This document shows positions 51,794 to 61,108 of a stretch of DNA of 64,000 bases, in pieces. The DNA lies in contig NZ_CP138200.1 of the NCBI RefSeq assembly GCF_050859025.1, forward strand, positions 4,526,001-4,590,000. Reading direction: 5' to 3'. The stretch's first letter is position 1. Each line of letters starts with the position of its first letter. Made by a program: the position numbers and the translations under genes. Under the pieces are notes generated by a model. That model was not told where the DNA came from. It ran no database searches and saw nothing but the letters and a program-made list of their open reading frames with translations. Source of the stretch: Wukongibacter sp050859025 (GTDB lineage: Bacteria; Bacillota; Clostridia; Peptostreptococcales; Caminicellaceae).

Positions 51794-51813
51794 ATGAATG
51801 AATTTTCATTTAT
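51794..51813. promoter_or_regulatory. TetR operator upstream of its own gene
   Basis: ATGAATGAATTTTCATTTAT differs from the operator at 51099-51118 at a single arm position. It lies 17 bp upstream of the regulator start. Confidence 0.7.
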
Positions 51814-51882
51814 AATATTATACCTATTTTTTCTAAATGTCAACATCTTTTTCTTGTATTTAATATAAAAAAATAATTTATA

Positions 51883-51933
51883 TTTTATGTCCTCAAATAT
51901 CATTAAAACATTGATTATTTGAGGACATAAAAT
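51883..51933 (-). terminator. Long terminator hairpin after the PPC-domain gene
   Basis: TTTATGTCCTCAAATA and TATTTGAGGACATAAA form a 15-bp stem, with T-rich flanks. It ends the sensor kinase-regulator-PPC gene run. Confidence 0.75.
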
Positions 51934-51982
51934 TTAGATAATACTATAGAAAACCTGTTGTTTCGAAATACTTCAAATCAAA

Positions 51983-52405
51983 TTAAAATTTGTAAAGATT
52001 TAATCCTACTTCATCATTAAACTTTCTATCCACTACTCCATCAACTACATCAATTACTAATTCACATGTCCCACTTATCACAGCTTCATTTAAATGACCA
52101 CCAAAGGCTCTCATATCATGATCAGATAGCGTTATATGAAGATGTAAATAGGTCTCTCCATCCATAGTAGAGATATTTCCAGTTAAGTTAGTAATTTCAT
52201 AATCACTACCACTAAATTCAATAGAATGATATTTCTTTTCTTCTACATTGAAAGCTCCTACCTTAATTCTATCGGCTGCACCTAAGCCACTAATTGATCC
52301 CAGAGTGATTTTTTGATCGGTACAAAATTCCTTGATTGTCTCCACTACCTCTTCACCTCTGTCAATTCTCATAACCACCTTGTTACCAAATCTTTTAAAC
52401 TCCAT
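51983..52405 (-). CDS. PPC domain (DUF296) protein
   Basis: At 140 residues this is a single PPC/DUF296 domain, a fold that forms trimers and in plants accompanies AT-hook DNA-binding motifs. Family features are IRIDRGEEVVETIKEFC, ITLGSISGLGAADRI and the metal-type HLHITLSDHDMRAFGGHL. In bacteria these proteins are mostly of unknown function; no AT-hook is present. It is 28 bp downstream of the response-regulator gene and may be co-transcribed with it. Confidence 0.88.
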   Translation of the reverse strand: MEFKRFGNKVVMRIDRGEEVVETIKEFCTDQKITLGSISGLGAADRIKVGAFNVEEKKYHSIEFSGSDYEITNLTGNISTMDGETYLHLHITLSDHDMRAFGGHLNEAVISGTCELVIDVVDGVVDRKFNDEVGLNLYKF

Positions 52406-52433
52406 ATGCTATACCTCCTATAATAAGCCTAGA

Positions 52434-53246
52434 TTATAATCCTGGCTCCGTTTTAGACTCTCTATTCAAAGTATAAATTCTAAACTTAATTTGATCAATA
52501 TCTAATTTAGAATCAATTACTATTTCGTCAATTTTTATATCTGTATTTAATATTTCTCTTACAATAGATTCTATCCGTTTACTATTATCTTTAAAAAATA
52601 ATTCTCTATTATAGTCAACTAGTCGAGTATTCTGTGGATTCACAAGTAGGGTCTTTTCATAAATTGTCCTTGTTTCGAAAAATTGAACAGTAAGCATATC
52701 TCCTTGTATGAATGCCTGAACATTTTTAGGTCCCTTGCCTGTACATGCTTTAATAATCTTTGCCATTGCAGTTTGAATCTCTGACTCCAATTCCTTCTTC
52801 ATTGCTTTTTCAATAACTAAAGAATTGATTATCGTTTCCTTTGACTTCATCTTGTAAAGCTTTAACGCAGCCTTTTTCATTGTTTCAACCAATTCATTAG
52901 TATCAATAGGTTTCACGATATATTTATCAATACCGACATCTACTGTATCAATAATGGATTCAGCATCTGATATGGCAGTTGTAACGATAATCGGACAAAT
53001 ACTGTCAATATTTCTAATCTTCTTTGCCATTTCTATTCCACCTATTTTAGGCATTCTTAAATCTGTAATAACTATGTCCGGTCTATATTCATTGAACTTT
53101 AGTAATCCTTCTTCACCATCACACGCTAAGTACAGCTTTCCAACACGTCGTTTTATAAAAGTCCCTAATTGTTCCCTAAGAAATTCTTCATCTTCTATAT
53201 ATAAAACCTTAAGATTATATAAAATACTCCTTTGCCTATCCTTCAT
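52434..53246 (-). CDS. Response regulator with DUF2294-like C-terminal domain
   Basis: I take the ATG at 53246 (270 residues, MKDRQRSILYNLKVLYIEDE), which has GGAGTTGG upstream and overlaps the kinase stop by 11 bp. The receiver domain (about 10-125) has the acidic pair (YIEDE), phospho-accepting Asp at 62 (DIVITDLRMP), Thr (IIVTTA) and Lys (YIVKPID). The C-terminal half is not a standard DNA-binding domain: it contains ACTGKGPKNVQAFIQGDMLT and a following segment resembling DUF2294, a domain usually found as a stand-alone protein. An RNA- or protein-binding output is possible. Paired with the Cache kinase just upstream. Confidence 0.85.
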   Translation of the reverse strand: MKDRQRSILYNLKVLYIEDEEFLREQLGTFIKRRVGKLYLACDGEEGLLKFNEYRPDIVITDLRMPKIGGIEMAKKIRNIDSICPIIVTTAISDAESIIDTVDVGIDKYIVKPIDTNELVETMKKAALKLYKMKSKETIINSLVIEKAMKKELESEIQTAMAKIIKACTGKGPKNVQAFIQGDMLTVQFFETRTIYEKTLLVNPQNTRLVDYNRELFFKDNSKRIESIVREILNTDIKIDEIVIDSKLDIDQIKFRIYTLNRESKTEPGL

Positions 53247-55671
53247 TACTACCAACTCCACTTCTTGGAACCATTATAGATACATTCAGCCCATCATTTT
53301 GATTAGTAATATTAATATATCCTTGGAAGTTCTTTTCTATAATCACCTTTGACATATAGAGACCTAGGCCAGTACCCTTCCCTTTACTCTTAGTAGTAAA
53401 GTATGGCTCAAAAACATCTCCGATTATGTTTTCATCTATTCCCCTAGCATTATCTTGAATTTCAACAACTTGATGGCACCCCTGCGAAAAGATTCTTATA
53501 TCAATTCTACGTCTATTTAATCTATTCTCAATCAGTGCATCAACTGCATTTTGTACAATATTGAATATCACCTGAGAATACTGATTTGAATGTCCATAGA
53601 TCATTCCATCCTCCTCAACATCAATACTTAGACCTATTTCATTGAGTCTTAAGTGCTCATCTAAGAAATCAATCGTTTGTTTAATATTTTCTTGTACAGA
53701 AAACGCTTTTTCCTCACTTTTAGGATTAAAAAAGTATCTAAAATCATCTATAGTTTGTGACATTCGTATAATAAGCTTTTTAGATTTTTGTATTAGACCT
53801 GACAAATACTCCTGAGTTAATTCTCCATAATTATGTGCATCCTCTATGTTTGAAAATATTAGCCCAAGTCCACTTAGTGGTTGACGCCATTGATGAGCAA
53901 TGTTTCCAATCATCTCTCCCATTGCGGCCAGCCTTGACTGATAAATCATTAGTGCTTCCTTTTTACTATTTTCATCTACTTCTTTTTGAAACATTTTTTC
54001 TAATTTAATATTTATTGTTTCTAATTCTAGAGCAATACGATTTTTATTTTCTATTTCTGAATAGTAAGTATCTGGTTTTTTCTCTACATCATAAATGTCA
54101 ATATCTTTCTGATTTGCATCATATGAAATTTCTGTAGCAACTTTATTAATAATTTTCCTAAAACGTTCTTCGCTTCTATTTAGAGCCTCTTCTTGAATTT
54201 TTCTACTGGTAATGTCTCTGGAAATTAAAATCATTTTAAGTTGATCTTCCAATTTGAATAAATGGGCACTGATTTCTACAAGAATAGTCCTTCCGATACT
54301 TGAAATGAGACTATCTTCAAATATCATAGTTCTATTTTGCTTCAATGTTTCAACTATATTTTTAAATTTTTCTTTATTTCCATCTTTAGAAATGTCTAAG
54401 TACGACATCTTTAGTAAAGTTGACTTATCATAGTCAAGGCTTTTACATGCTTTCTTATTTACTTCTAAAAATTCTGTAGGTAAATTATTGTCATCTAAAT
54501 TAAGTACAAATACACAGTCACTTCCACTATTAAAAAGACGTTCATATTTTTCCTTATTTTTAATCATTTCCTTTTCAAGGACTTTTCTCTTTTCAATATC
54601 CTTTTCCAATTCCTTGTTTAATTCATTCACCTGCCTTAACAAGCTGGCTTCCTTTTCTAATTGCCTCTTGTCCTTCTTTATTTTATAGATATAGAACATA
54701 CCTGCAATAAATATAAGAACAATAATAAAATTTAGAGCAATAGTATAATATGTTCGATTTCTAATAAATTCTGTCATTTCTAAGTAATCCATTGATACTG
54801 TGACAATCCAAAATTGGTCACCAATTCTAGCTGGTGAATAAGCACTAAATTTTTTGACCCTCTTTTGAACCTTATCATTATACCAAATAGAGTGGTATAT
54901 ACCTACTCCTGATTCACCCTTCATCTGCTTCTCTACTAATTCTTCTAATTCCGACCAGTCATAATATGGAAACTCTTCCTTTCTTGCTTTTATTACGTGC
55001 TCACCTAAATCATTTTTCTTAGGATGCATTAACAGAATTCCATATTGATCTTTAACGGAAGCATACCCCTTTTCACCTACTCGAATCGGCTTCACAAACT
55101 TATCATAAATTTTTTGTAAATCAAACTCAATACACATAATTGCTTCAATCTTGGAATTATGAAATACAGGCTCATACAATCTAATATAAAATCCTTCATT
55201 ATATGGATAAACTCTGCTAAAAACAGAAGATTTGCTTTTAACAACTTTTTGTATGTCTTGATATAGGTATGAATACAAGGATAAGTCTTCCTTAGGGTAA
55301 TTGTCAATTATTTGCAGATCAGGTCTTATTAATTGTATCCTAGCAATACTTTCTGCTTGAATTATATAATAATCTTCTAAACTATAAAATTTTGTATCGT
55401 TATTATTAGATTCCATAAATTTTTGGAACTGCTCCCTAAATAATCTATTTTTACTTATTATCTTAAGGTTCTCACTATGATAATCAAAAAAACGTTCTAA
55501 ACTTCTAGATACAGATTTTGAAATAGTCAATAATTGCTGCTGCTCCTTTGCGATTACATGATTTTGTACACTTTTATAGTTAATATAGGATGCTGATATT
55601 ATTAGTGTTATCCCTATAAAAATTGCTAGCAATAATATAAATGTCTTTTGTATTTCTTTTTTTTCCGGCAT
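53236..55671 (-). CDS. Membrane sensor histidine kinase with extracytoplasmic Cache domain and PAS
   Basis: This 811-residue protein has an N-terminal membrane helix (about 8-28), an extracytoplasmic dCache-type ligand domain (about 40-300), a second helix near 310-332 (IALNFIIVLIFIAGMFYIY) and a coiled coil. A PAS module (about 375-490) follows, then a HisKA domain of the HQWRQPL type (GEMIGNIAHQWRQPLSGL, His near 594) and an HATPase domain (NIVQNAVDALIENR, GTGLGLYMSK). Cache domains bind organic acids, amino acids and similar small molecules. Placement right after the citrate lyase and tricarboxylate transporter genes suggests a carboxylate signal, although the domain type differs from CitA. 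Confidence 0.92.
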   Translation of the reverse strand: MPEKKEIQKTFILLLAIFIGITLIISASYINYKSVQNHVIAKEQQQLLTISKSVSRSLERFFDYHSENLKIISKNRLFREQFQKFMESNNNDTKFYSLEDYYIIQAESIARIQLIRPDLQIIDNYPKEDLSLYSYLYQDIQKVVKSKSSVFSRVYPYNEGFYIRLYEPVFHNSKIEAIMCIEFDLQKIYDKFVKPIRVGEKGYASVKDQYGILLMHPKKNDLGEHVIKARKEEFPYYDWSELEELVEKQMKGESGVGIYHSIWYNDKVQKRVKKFSAYSPARIGDQFWIVTVSMDYLEMTEFIRNRTYYTIALNFIIVLIFIAGMFYIYKIKKDKRQLEKEASLLRQVNELNKELEKDIEKRKVLEKEMIKNKEKYERLFNSGSDCVFVLNLDDNNLPTEFLEVNKKACKSLDYDKSTLLKMSYLDISKDGNKEKFKNIVETLKQNRTMIFEDSLISSIGRTILVEISAHLFKLEDQLKMILISRDITSRKIQEEALNRSEERFRKIINKVATEISYDANQKDIDIYDVEKKPDTYYSEIENKNRIALELETINIKLEKMFQKEVDENSKKEALMIYQSRLAAMGEMIGNIAHQWRQPLSGLGLIFSNIEDAHNYGELTQEYLSGLIQKSKKLIIRMSQTIDDFRYFFNPKSEEKAFSVQENIKQTIDFLDEHLRLNEIGLSIDVEEDGMIYGHSNQYSQVIFNIVQNAVDALIENRLNRRRIDIRIFSQGCHQVVEIQDNARGIDENIIGDVFEPYFTTKSKGKGTGLGLYMSKVIIEKNFQGYINITNQNDGLNVSIMVPRSGVGSNEG

Positions 55672-55740
55672 TATGCAATATCACTCCTTAGTGCTATTAT
55701 AGCATACCAGCAACAGAATAATTTTTTCTAAGTACAACAA

Positions 55741-55767
55741 AAAGATTAGCATATTTTACTAACCTTT
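55741..55767 (-). terminator. Terminator after tctA
   Basis: AAAGGTTAG and CTAATCTTT arms with a TTTTTG tail on the minus strand, 14 bp after the tctA stop. It may reduce transcription into the sensor-kinase gene. Confidence 0.65.
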
Positions 55768-55780
55768 CTGTCAAAATCCT

Positions 55781-57292
55781 CTATGCAGTCTTTTGTTGTG
55801 CTGAGCTTTTCTTTCTGTATATATATCCCTTTAATATAGGATATATTATTGAAGCAATAGTTATTGCTATCAATGCAATTGAAACTCCAGATTTAAAGAA
55901 AATACCCACACTTCCATCGGAAATACGAAGTGCTTGCCTAAATGACTGTTCCATTGTCCCTCCTACTATAACAGCTAAAATCATAGGTGCTGTTGGAATC
56001 TTCACCTTTGTCATAAAATAACCTAATATCCCAAACAATATAAGGATGTAGAAATCTACAACACTATTAGAAATTGCATAGGTTCCTACAAAGGCCAATC
56101 CAAGAACAATCGGGTATAATATTTTTGCAGGAATTGCCAATACCCTAACTAAGGCCCCTGCTAACGGAATATTGATTATAGCTAAAACAATATTTCCAAT
56201 AATCATACTTGCTATTAATCCCCAAGCCATATCTGGGTGCTGTGTAAATAGAAGTGGTCCTGGCTGGATTCCAAGCATAAGTAGAGCTCCCATCATTACA
56301 GCAGTTGTTCCTGATCCTGGTATTCCAAGGGTTAGCATTGGAATTAATGCTCCAACCGATGCAGCATTGTTTGCAGATTCTGGTGCCGCTAAGCCCTCTA
56401 TTGCTCCTTCTCCAAACTCTTCTGGATGCTTAGACATTTGCTTTTCATTGTTGTAGGCCATTAATGAAGCCATTGTCCCACCAGCACCAGGTAAAGCACC
56501 AATTATAAATCCTAATGGTGCACTTCTCAATATAGGCCACTTACTTCTTTTCCACTCATTCTTATTAATCCAAATCTTTCCGAACTTTGTTTGAGCCTTT
56601 TTCTTTCCTTCGTTAATACCTTTAAAGCTTTTAAATACTTCTCCTAAAGCATATATCCCTATAATAACAACAAGAAAATCAATTCCTGTCTGTAATTCTA
56701 AAACACCAAAGGTAAATCTTTCTATACCCGATTGTGCGTCAATACCAACTGTCCCAATGGTTAAACCCGCAATCATTGAAACAAATCCCTTTAACATATT
56801 TTTCTTTGACATAGAAGCCGTCATAGATAGGGCTGCAACCATCAACAAGAAATATTCTGCTGGACCAAATTTCAAAGCGAATTTGGATACTGGTGTTGCT
56901 AATACTATCATAAAAATAACTGCAATAAGTCCTCCTATGAAAGAAGCTATGGCAGAAATAGCAAGTGCTGACTCGGCCTTTCCCTTCATAGCCATCGGAT
57001 ATCCATCAAATGTTGCTGCTAAAGCAGCACCATCTCCAGGGGTATTAATTAGAATAGAACTTCTAGAGCCACCAAACATAGCTCCATAGTAAACCCCTGT
57101 CATAGTAATCAAGGCTGCTGTCGGTCCCATAGTAAATGTAATTGGTAGTAGTACTGCAACACCTGTTGCCGGTCCTAATCCTGGCAACATACCAACAATT
57201 GTGCCTAGGATTCCACCAACAGTAACTAGGAATAAATGGTAGGGATGTAATGCTACCATAAATCCTTCAAAAAGATTCACTAATACATCCAT
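55781..57292 (-). CDS. tctA: Tripartite tricarboxylate transporter, large permease TctA
   Basis: Large membrane subunit of the TTT uptake system. I use the ATG at 57292 (503 residues) because GGAGGTG lies just upstream; a start at 57310 is less likely. About 10-12 membrane segments are visible, with the TctA signature near the N-terminus (GMLPGLGPATGVAVLLPITF) and again in the middle (LIGALPGAGGTMASLMAYN). It lies 18 bp downstream of tctB and completes the tctC-tctB-tctA order after the citrate lyase genes, so citrate or a related tricarboxylate is the likely substrate. Confidence 0.94.
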   Translation of the reverse strand: MDVLVNLFEGFMVALHPYHLFLVTVGGILGTIVGMLPGLGPATGVAVLLPITFTMGPTAALITMTGVYYGAMFGGSRSSILINTPGDGAALAATFDGYPMAMKGKAESALAISAIASFIGGLIAVIFMIVLATPVSKFALKFGPAEYFLLMVAALSMTASMSKKNMLKGFVSMIAGLTIGTVGIDAQSGIERFTFGVLELQTGIDFLVVIIGIYALGEVFKSFKGINEGKKKAQTKFGKIWINKNEWKRSKWPILRSAPLGFIIGALPGAGGTMASLMAYNNEKQMSKHPEEFGEGAIEGLAAPESANNAASVGALIPMLTLGIPGSGTTAVMMGALLMLGIQPGPLLFTQHPDMAWGLIASMIIGNIVLAIINIPLAGALVRVLAIPAKILYPIVLGLAFVGTYAISNSVVDFYILILFGILGYFMTKVKIPTAPMILAVIVGGTMEQSFRQALRISDGSVGIFFKSGVSIALIAITIASIIYPILKGYIYRKKSSAQQKTA

Positions 57293-57310
57293 TGATGCAC
57301 CTCCAAACAA

Positions 57311-57808
57311 TTAAAAATAAAAGTATGGTAATGGTGGTAAACTCACACCTAATAATTTTGAAAATATTACATAAACTCCAACACTAAAGGCCAATGACAC
57401 AATCGTATTAATTTTCCATTTATTCTTTCCATTAGTAATAACTAAAATAGCTTGTAAAAATATAAAGGAAGAAATAACATATCCTAAGTGATTAAAAACG
57501 ATTGTATAAATTAATGATATAACACATGTAATCGTTATCATTTTCCAGCTTAAACGATCATTTTCTCCTGCTTGCTTTTTTAGAATTCTAAATGACTCTA
57601 TTGTCTTTTTAAAATCACTTCTCAATAGTAGAATTCCTCCTAATATAGCTAGTACTATGGCCAAAATCATGGGATATATGGACGGTGCCATAGGATTTCC
57701 TATAGTTGCACGAGGAAGTGTATAGGCTTTAATACCATAGATAACTCCGAGCAGTAATGTAATTAATCCAGTTAAGGCATTAAAGTCCATATTTTTTTTC
57801 TTTTCCAC
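57311..57808 (-). CDS. tctB: Tripartite tricarboxylate transporter, small permease TctB
   Basis: This 165-residue membrane subunit has four hydrophobic segments (for example ALTGLITLLLGVIYGIKAY, and MILAIVLAILGGILLL), the expected topology of TctB. A GTG start follows GGAGAGGTG. It is 172 bp downstream of tctC, with a hairpin and a family C repeat in the gap, and 18 bp upstream of tctA. Confidence 0.88.
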   Translation of the reverse strand: MEKKKNMDFNALTGLITLLLGVIYGIKAYTLPRATIGNPMAPSIYPMILAIVLAILGGILLLRSDFKKTIESFRILKKQAGENDRLSWKMITITCVISLIYTIVFNHLGYVISSFIFLQAILVITNGKNKWKINTIVSLAFSVGVYVIFSKLLGVSLPPLPYFYF

Positions 57809-57839
57809 TTGTTCACCTCTCCTTTTTTAATGTGAAAAG

Positions 57840-57940
57840 TCTTTTATAAAGATTCTCAAGGTTGGCTTTCTTGAAACACATGACGGAAATTATAAAGGTA
57901 TTTAAATTTGTAAAAAACTAACAATTTTCTAGTGTTATAA
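57840..57940. repeat. Family C repeat (copy 4)
   Basis: It contains CTTTTATAAAGATTCTCAAG, ACACATGACGGAAATTATAA and, inverted, ACAATTTTCTAGTGTTATAA. It is in the tctC-tctB gap. Confidence 0.45.
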
Positions 57941-57945
57941 AGGAA

Positions 57946-57966
57946 TTCGTGCTATATCAGCACGAA
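57946..57966 (-). other. Hairpin in the tctC-tctB gap
   Basis: TTCGTGCT and AGCACGAA are perfect 8-bp arms around a 5-nt loop, just after the tctC stop. It may protect the tctC message or attenuate permease expression, which would favour excess binding protein. Confidence 0.6.
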
Positions 57967-57980
57967 CTTCCCATTTGCTT

Positions 57981-59009
57981 TTACTGCTTAATCATTCCAA
58001 TATCTGTTAGTATCTCTTTGTAGTCCTCATTTACTTTTTCAAGGAACCTTTCGAATCCGTCTTTATCTAAATACGCATCATCCCAACCATTTTTCTTGCA
58101 AGCTTCTTGCCATTCCTTAGTTTTAACCATTTCTGCTAGTGTTTCTCTCCAGTACTTAACAGCATAGTCTGGCATTTCTGGAGCTGCAAATAGACCTCTC
58201 CAGTTTTCAAAGGTTGCATCGATTCCTTGTTCTTTAACAGTTGGAATTTCTGCTAAAACTCCTTCTCCAACACGCTTGCTTCCAGTGTGTGCTAATGCTT
58301 TTAAGTCACCACTTTCAAGTAATTGCTGTACGTCACCTAAACCAGTTGATAATAAATCAATGTGTCCACCTAGAATTTGTGCTGATGCTGCACCATCTTG
58401 AAAGCTTACATAATCAATCTCTTTTAGTTTTTCTACACCAGCAGCCTTTGCAATCATTAAGAACTGGATGTGGTCCATACTTCCAGCCGAAGAGTTACCA
58501 CCTATTTTTATACTCTTTGAATCCTTCTTAAGAGCCTCCATAACCTCATTAATTGTATTATATGGAGAATCCTTAGAAACAACGAATACTCCATAGTCTG
58601 TGATTAATCTTGCCAAAGGTGTAGTATCTTTGTAGCTTAAATCTGTAGAGCCATTCAAGTTAATTAATAGTATTGGTGGTGAATAAACAGAAATTAAGCC
58701 GTCAGATCCCTTCTTTGTTTGCATATAGGCTAGATTTACACCACCGCCGCCACCCGGTTTATTTGTAACCGGCATTGGTACAGAAACTAATCTTGAATCT
58801 TTCAATACCTTTGCAGTAGTACGGATAGTTAAATCCCATCCCCCGCCAGCTCCACCTGGTGCAATAAATTCCATCGCTTTTTTAGGATACTTTTCAGCAT
58901 CTTTTTCCTTTGCAGCACCTGTATCTTTAGCACCACAACCGGTTAAAACGCTTGTTCCTAACAAACCAACTGCTAAGATACCTGTCACAATTTTCTTTCT
59001 TAAAGACAT
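57981..59009 (-). CDS. tctC: Tripartite tricarboxylate transporter substrate-binding protein TctC
   Basis: This 342-residue extracytoplasmic binding protein has a lipoprotein signal (ILAVGLLGTSVLTGC, Cys near 25) and the TctC/Bug family domain (IAPGGAGGGWDLTIRTTAKV, MPVTNKPGGGGGVNLAYM, KIGGNSSAGSMDHIQFLM). It delivers a tricarboxylate to TctAB. It lies 22 bp downstream of citX in the citrate operon. ATG follows GGGAGGA. Spacing and context point to citrate; related dicarboxylates cannot be excluded. Confidence 0.94.
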   Translation of the reverse strand: MSLRKKIVTGILAVGLLGTSVLTGCGAKDTGAAKEKDAEKYPKKAMEFIAPGGAGGGWDLTIRTTAKVLKDSRLVSVPMPVTNKPGGGGGVNLAYMQTKKGSDGLISVYSPPILLINLNGSTDLSYKDTTPLARLITDYGVFVVSKDSPYNTINEVMEALKKDSKSIKIGGNSSAGSMDHIQFLMIAKAAGVEKLKEIDYVSFQDGAASAQILGGHIDLLSTGLGDVQQLLESGDLKALAHTGSKRVGEGVLAEIPTVKEQGIDATFENWRGLFAAPEMPDYAVKYWRETLAEMVKTKEWQEACKKNGWDDAYLDKDGFERFLEKVNEDYKEILTDIGMIKQ

Positions 59010-59031
59010 TTTAGTTCCTCCCTTAATTTTA

Positions 59032-59553
59032 TTATTTGTCTATGAAATACGCCTTGGCAGTTTCTTCGATAAAGCAAAGCATTTCCTCCAAACTATGGGT
59101 TCTAGCCCTTGCACATACCCAGACGTATTCATCACATAAAAAGCATTTCCTTCGATCTCTTCCAAGCTCCTCACGTCCTATAGATTTACCGAAAGCATCA
59201 ATCACATCAAAGTCGTATATTCTTCCTAAACTGTCCTTTTCTTCAATTCCTAGACAAATATTTTTTATATTTTTGGCATCTTTATCAACTATCAAGAAAG
59301 CCTCTAAACCAGTATCCTTTAAATTTGACTTTTCAAAAATAATAGTAACATTTTGCTTTTTTAGCACATCTTTAAGCAAGCCTAGTCCATTAGTAAATAT
59401 TTTCCTATATAAAGGCCCATCTTTTTCTGGTCCAGGAATGTTAAGTTTAAAAGCAATCAAGGTGTTTTGATATTCTTGTATCAGCTTTTTTTGATAAATC
59501 ATACGATCTTCTCTCGCTTGTAATATAGCTTCTAGATTTTTATTAATAGTCAT
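59032..59553 (-). CDS. citX: Apo-citrate lyase phosphoribosyl-dephospho-CoA transferase CitX
   Basis: CitX transfers the 2'-(5''-triphosphoribosyl)-3'-dephospho-CoA group to the acyl-carrier subunit CitD. This is a free-standing 173-residue protein, not fused to CitG. The family signature is at the C-terminus (IGREELGRDRRKCFLCDEYV, then CARARTHSLEEML), with typical N-terminal helix EAILQAREDRMIYQKKL. It sits between citF and tctC with short gaps. Confidence 0.94.
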   Translation of the reverse strand: MTINKNLEAILQAREDRMIYQKKLIQEYQNTLIAFKLNIPGPEKDGPLYRKIFTNGLGLLKDVLKKQNVTIIFEKSNLKDTGLEAFLIVDKDAKNIKNICLGIEEKDSLGRIYDFDVIDAFGKSIGREELGRDRRKCFLCDEYVWVCARARTHSLEEMLCFIEETAKAYFIDK

Positions 59554-59568
59554 CGAGTATGTCAGTCC

Positions 59569-61107
59569 TTATTTCACCTGATTTATAACATCAATAATGC
59601 TACCATCACGATATTCAACTACAGCCACAACCTTATCTGTATATTCAATAGATTTTGGTTTCCCTACAATTTTTTTTGCCATTTCTTTTAATTCTTCAAT
59701 AGGTACGATTGGTAGTTCCTTATCCTTGAGTGATTCAATTATATCTGAACGTCTTGGATTAACAGCTATTCCCCTGTCCGTTACTAACACATCTACGGTT
59801 TCACCCGGTGTGATAACTGTATTTACACTATCTACAACAGTTGGTATTCTTCCTCTAACAAGAGGCGCAACAATTACAGATAGCTTTGATGAAGCAGCCG
59901 TATCAGAATGTCCTCCCGACGCTCCACGTATAACACCATCAGATCCTGTAATAACATTAACGTTAAAGTCTTTATCTATCTCCAAGGCACTTAAAATTAC
60001 AATATCTAATTTGTTTGCAATGCAGCCCTTATTATGAGGATTTGCATATTGTAAAGCATCTATTTCATAGTGTCTCAAATTCTTTGAAATAGATTCTGCC
60101 GCAACTAAATCAAAGCTTTGTACATCAAATAAATTTTCAATAAGTCCTTCTTCATGCATCTCAACCATTGGCTTTGTAATCCCACCAAGGGCAAATTTTG
60201 CACGATAATTTCTAGATTTCATCTCATTTTTCAAAAACCTAGTTACTGCCAATGATGAACCTCCAGAACCTGTTTGGAATGAAAATCCATCTTTAAAGTA
60301 TTCTGAGTTTATGATAACTTTGCTTGCATACTCGGCTATTAATAGCTCCTTAGGGTTTTTTGTGAATCTTGTAGCTCCTGAAGTAATTCCATTTGGGTCT
60401 CCGATTGAGTCTACCTTTACAACATAATCCACATTTGTTTGGTGAATACTTGCCGGCATATTAGGATATGGAACTAGGTCATCTGTAATAACAACCACTG
60501 TATCTGCGTATTTTTCATCTACCATTGCATATCCTAAAGCCCCACACATTGTATTTTCTCCCTTACCACTTGCATTGCCATACTCATCTGAAGACGGCAC
60601 TCCAAGGAAAGCAACATCAATTTTGATTTCACCAGCCTCAATTGCCCTTGCCCTACCACCATGCGAACGTATGACTATAGGTTTTTCCATTAACCCATTA
60701 GATATAGCATCGGCTAATTCACCTCTCAAGCCGCTGGTGTGTATTTCAGTAATTACCCCATTTTTTATGTGCTCGATTAGTGGGTCATGTATGCCTGAAA
60801 GAGAGCTTGGCACAATGGTTATATCTCTTATCCCCAACTTTGCAACAGTATCAATAACCATATTTAGGATGTAATCTCCATTTCGGAAGTGATGATGAAA
60901 AGAAATAGTCATTCCATCCTTTAGTCCACTTCTTTTAATCAATTCTTCAATACTCTCTACCATTTTACTGTCCCCAGGTTTAACTTGTCTGAGTAGCGGA
61001 GCAGCTTTTCTACCTAGTGCTTCCTTAGCAAAGGGTGAAGAATAGCTATGGAGCTCGTTATATCCAGCAATGCTTTCCGGAATCTCACGACCTATAGAAT
61101 TTTTCAT
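59569..61107 (-). CDS. citF: Citrate lyase alpha subunit (citrate:acetyl-ACP transferase)
   Basis: This 512-residue CoA-transferase-family subunit exchanges citrate for acetate on the acyl-carrier protein. Recognisable regions include an N-terminal PFAKEALGRKAAPLLRQVKP, the GMTISFHHHFRNGD segment, and MIEHIKNG/LRGELADAISNGLM, with a glycine-rich RGASGGHSDTAA near the C-terminus. ATG is one base after the citE stop. Length and order match citF. Confidence 0.96.
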   Translation of the reverse strand: MKNSIGREIPESIAGYNELHSYSSPFAKEALGRKAAPLLRQVKPGDSKMVESIEELIKRSGLKDGMTISFHHHFRNGDYILNMVIDTVAKLGIRDITIVPSSLSGIHDPLIEHIKNGVITEIHTSGLRGELADAISNGLMEKPIVIRSHGGRARAIEAGEIKIDVAFLGVPSSDEYGNASGKGENTMCGALGYAMVDEKYADTVVVITDDLVPYPNMPASIHQTNVDYVVKVDSIGDPNGITSGATRFTKNPKELLIAEYASKVIINSEYFKDGFSFQTGSGGSSLAVTRFLKNEMKSRNYRAKFALGGITKPMVEMHEEGLIENLFDVQSFDLVAAESISKNLRHYEIDALQYANPHNKGCIANKLDIVILSALEIDKDFNVNVITGSDGVIRGASGGHSDTAASSKLSVIVAPLVRGRIPTVVDSVNTVITPGETVDVLVTDRGIAVNPRRSDIIESLKDKELPIVPIEELKEMAKKIVGKPKSIEYTDKVVAVVEYRDGSIIDVINQVK

Positions 61108-61108
61108 A

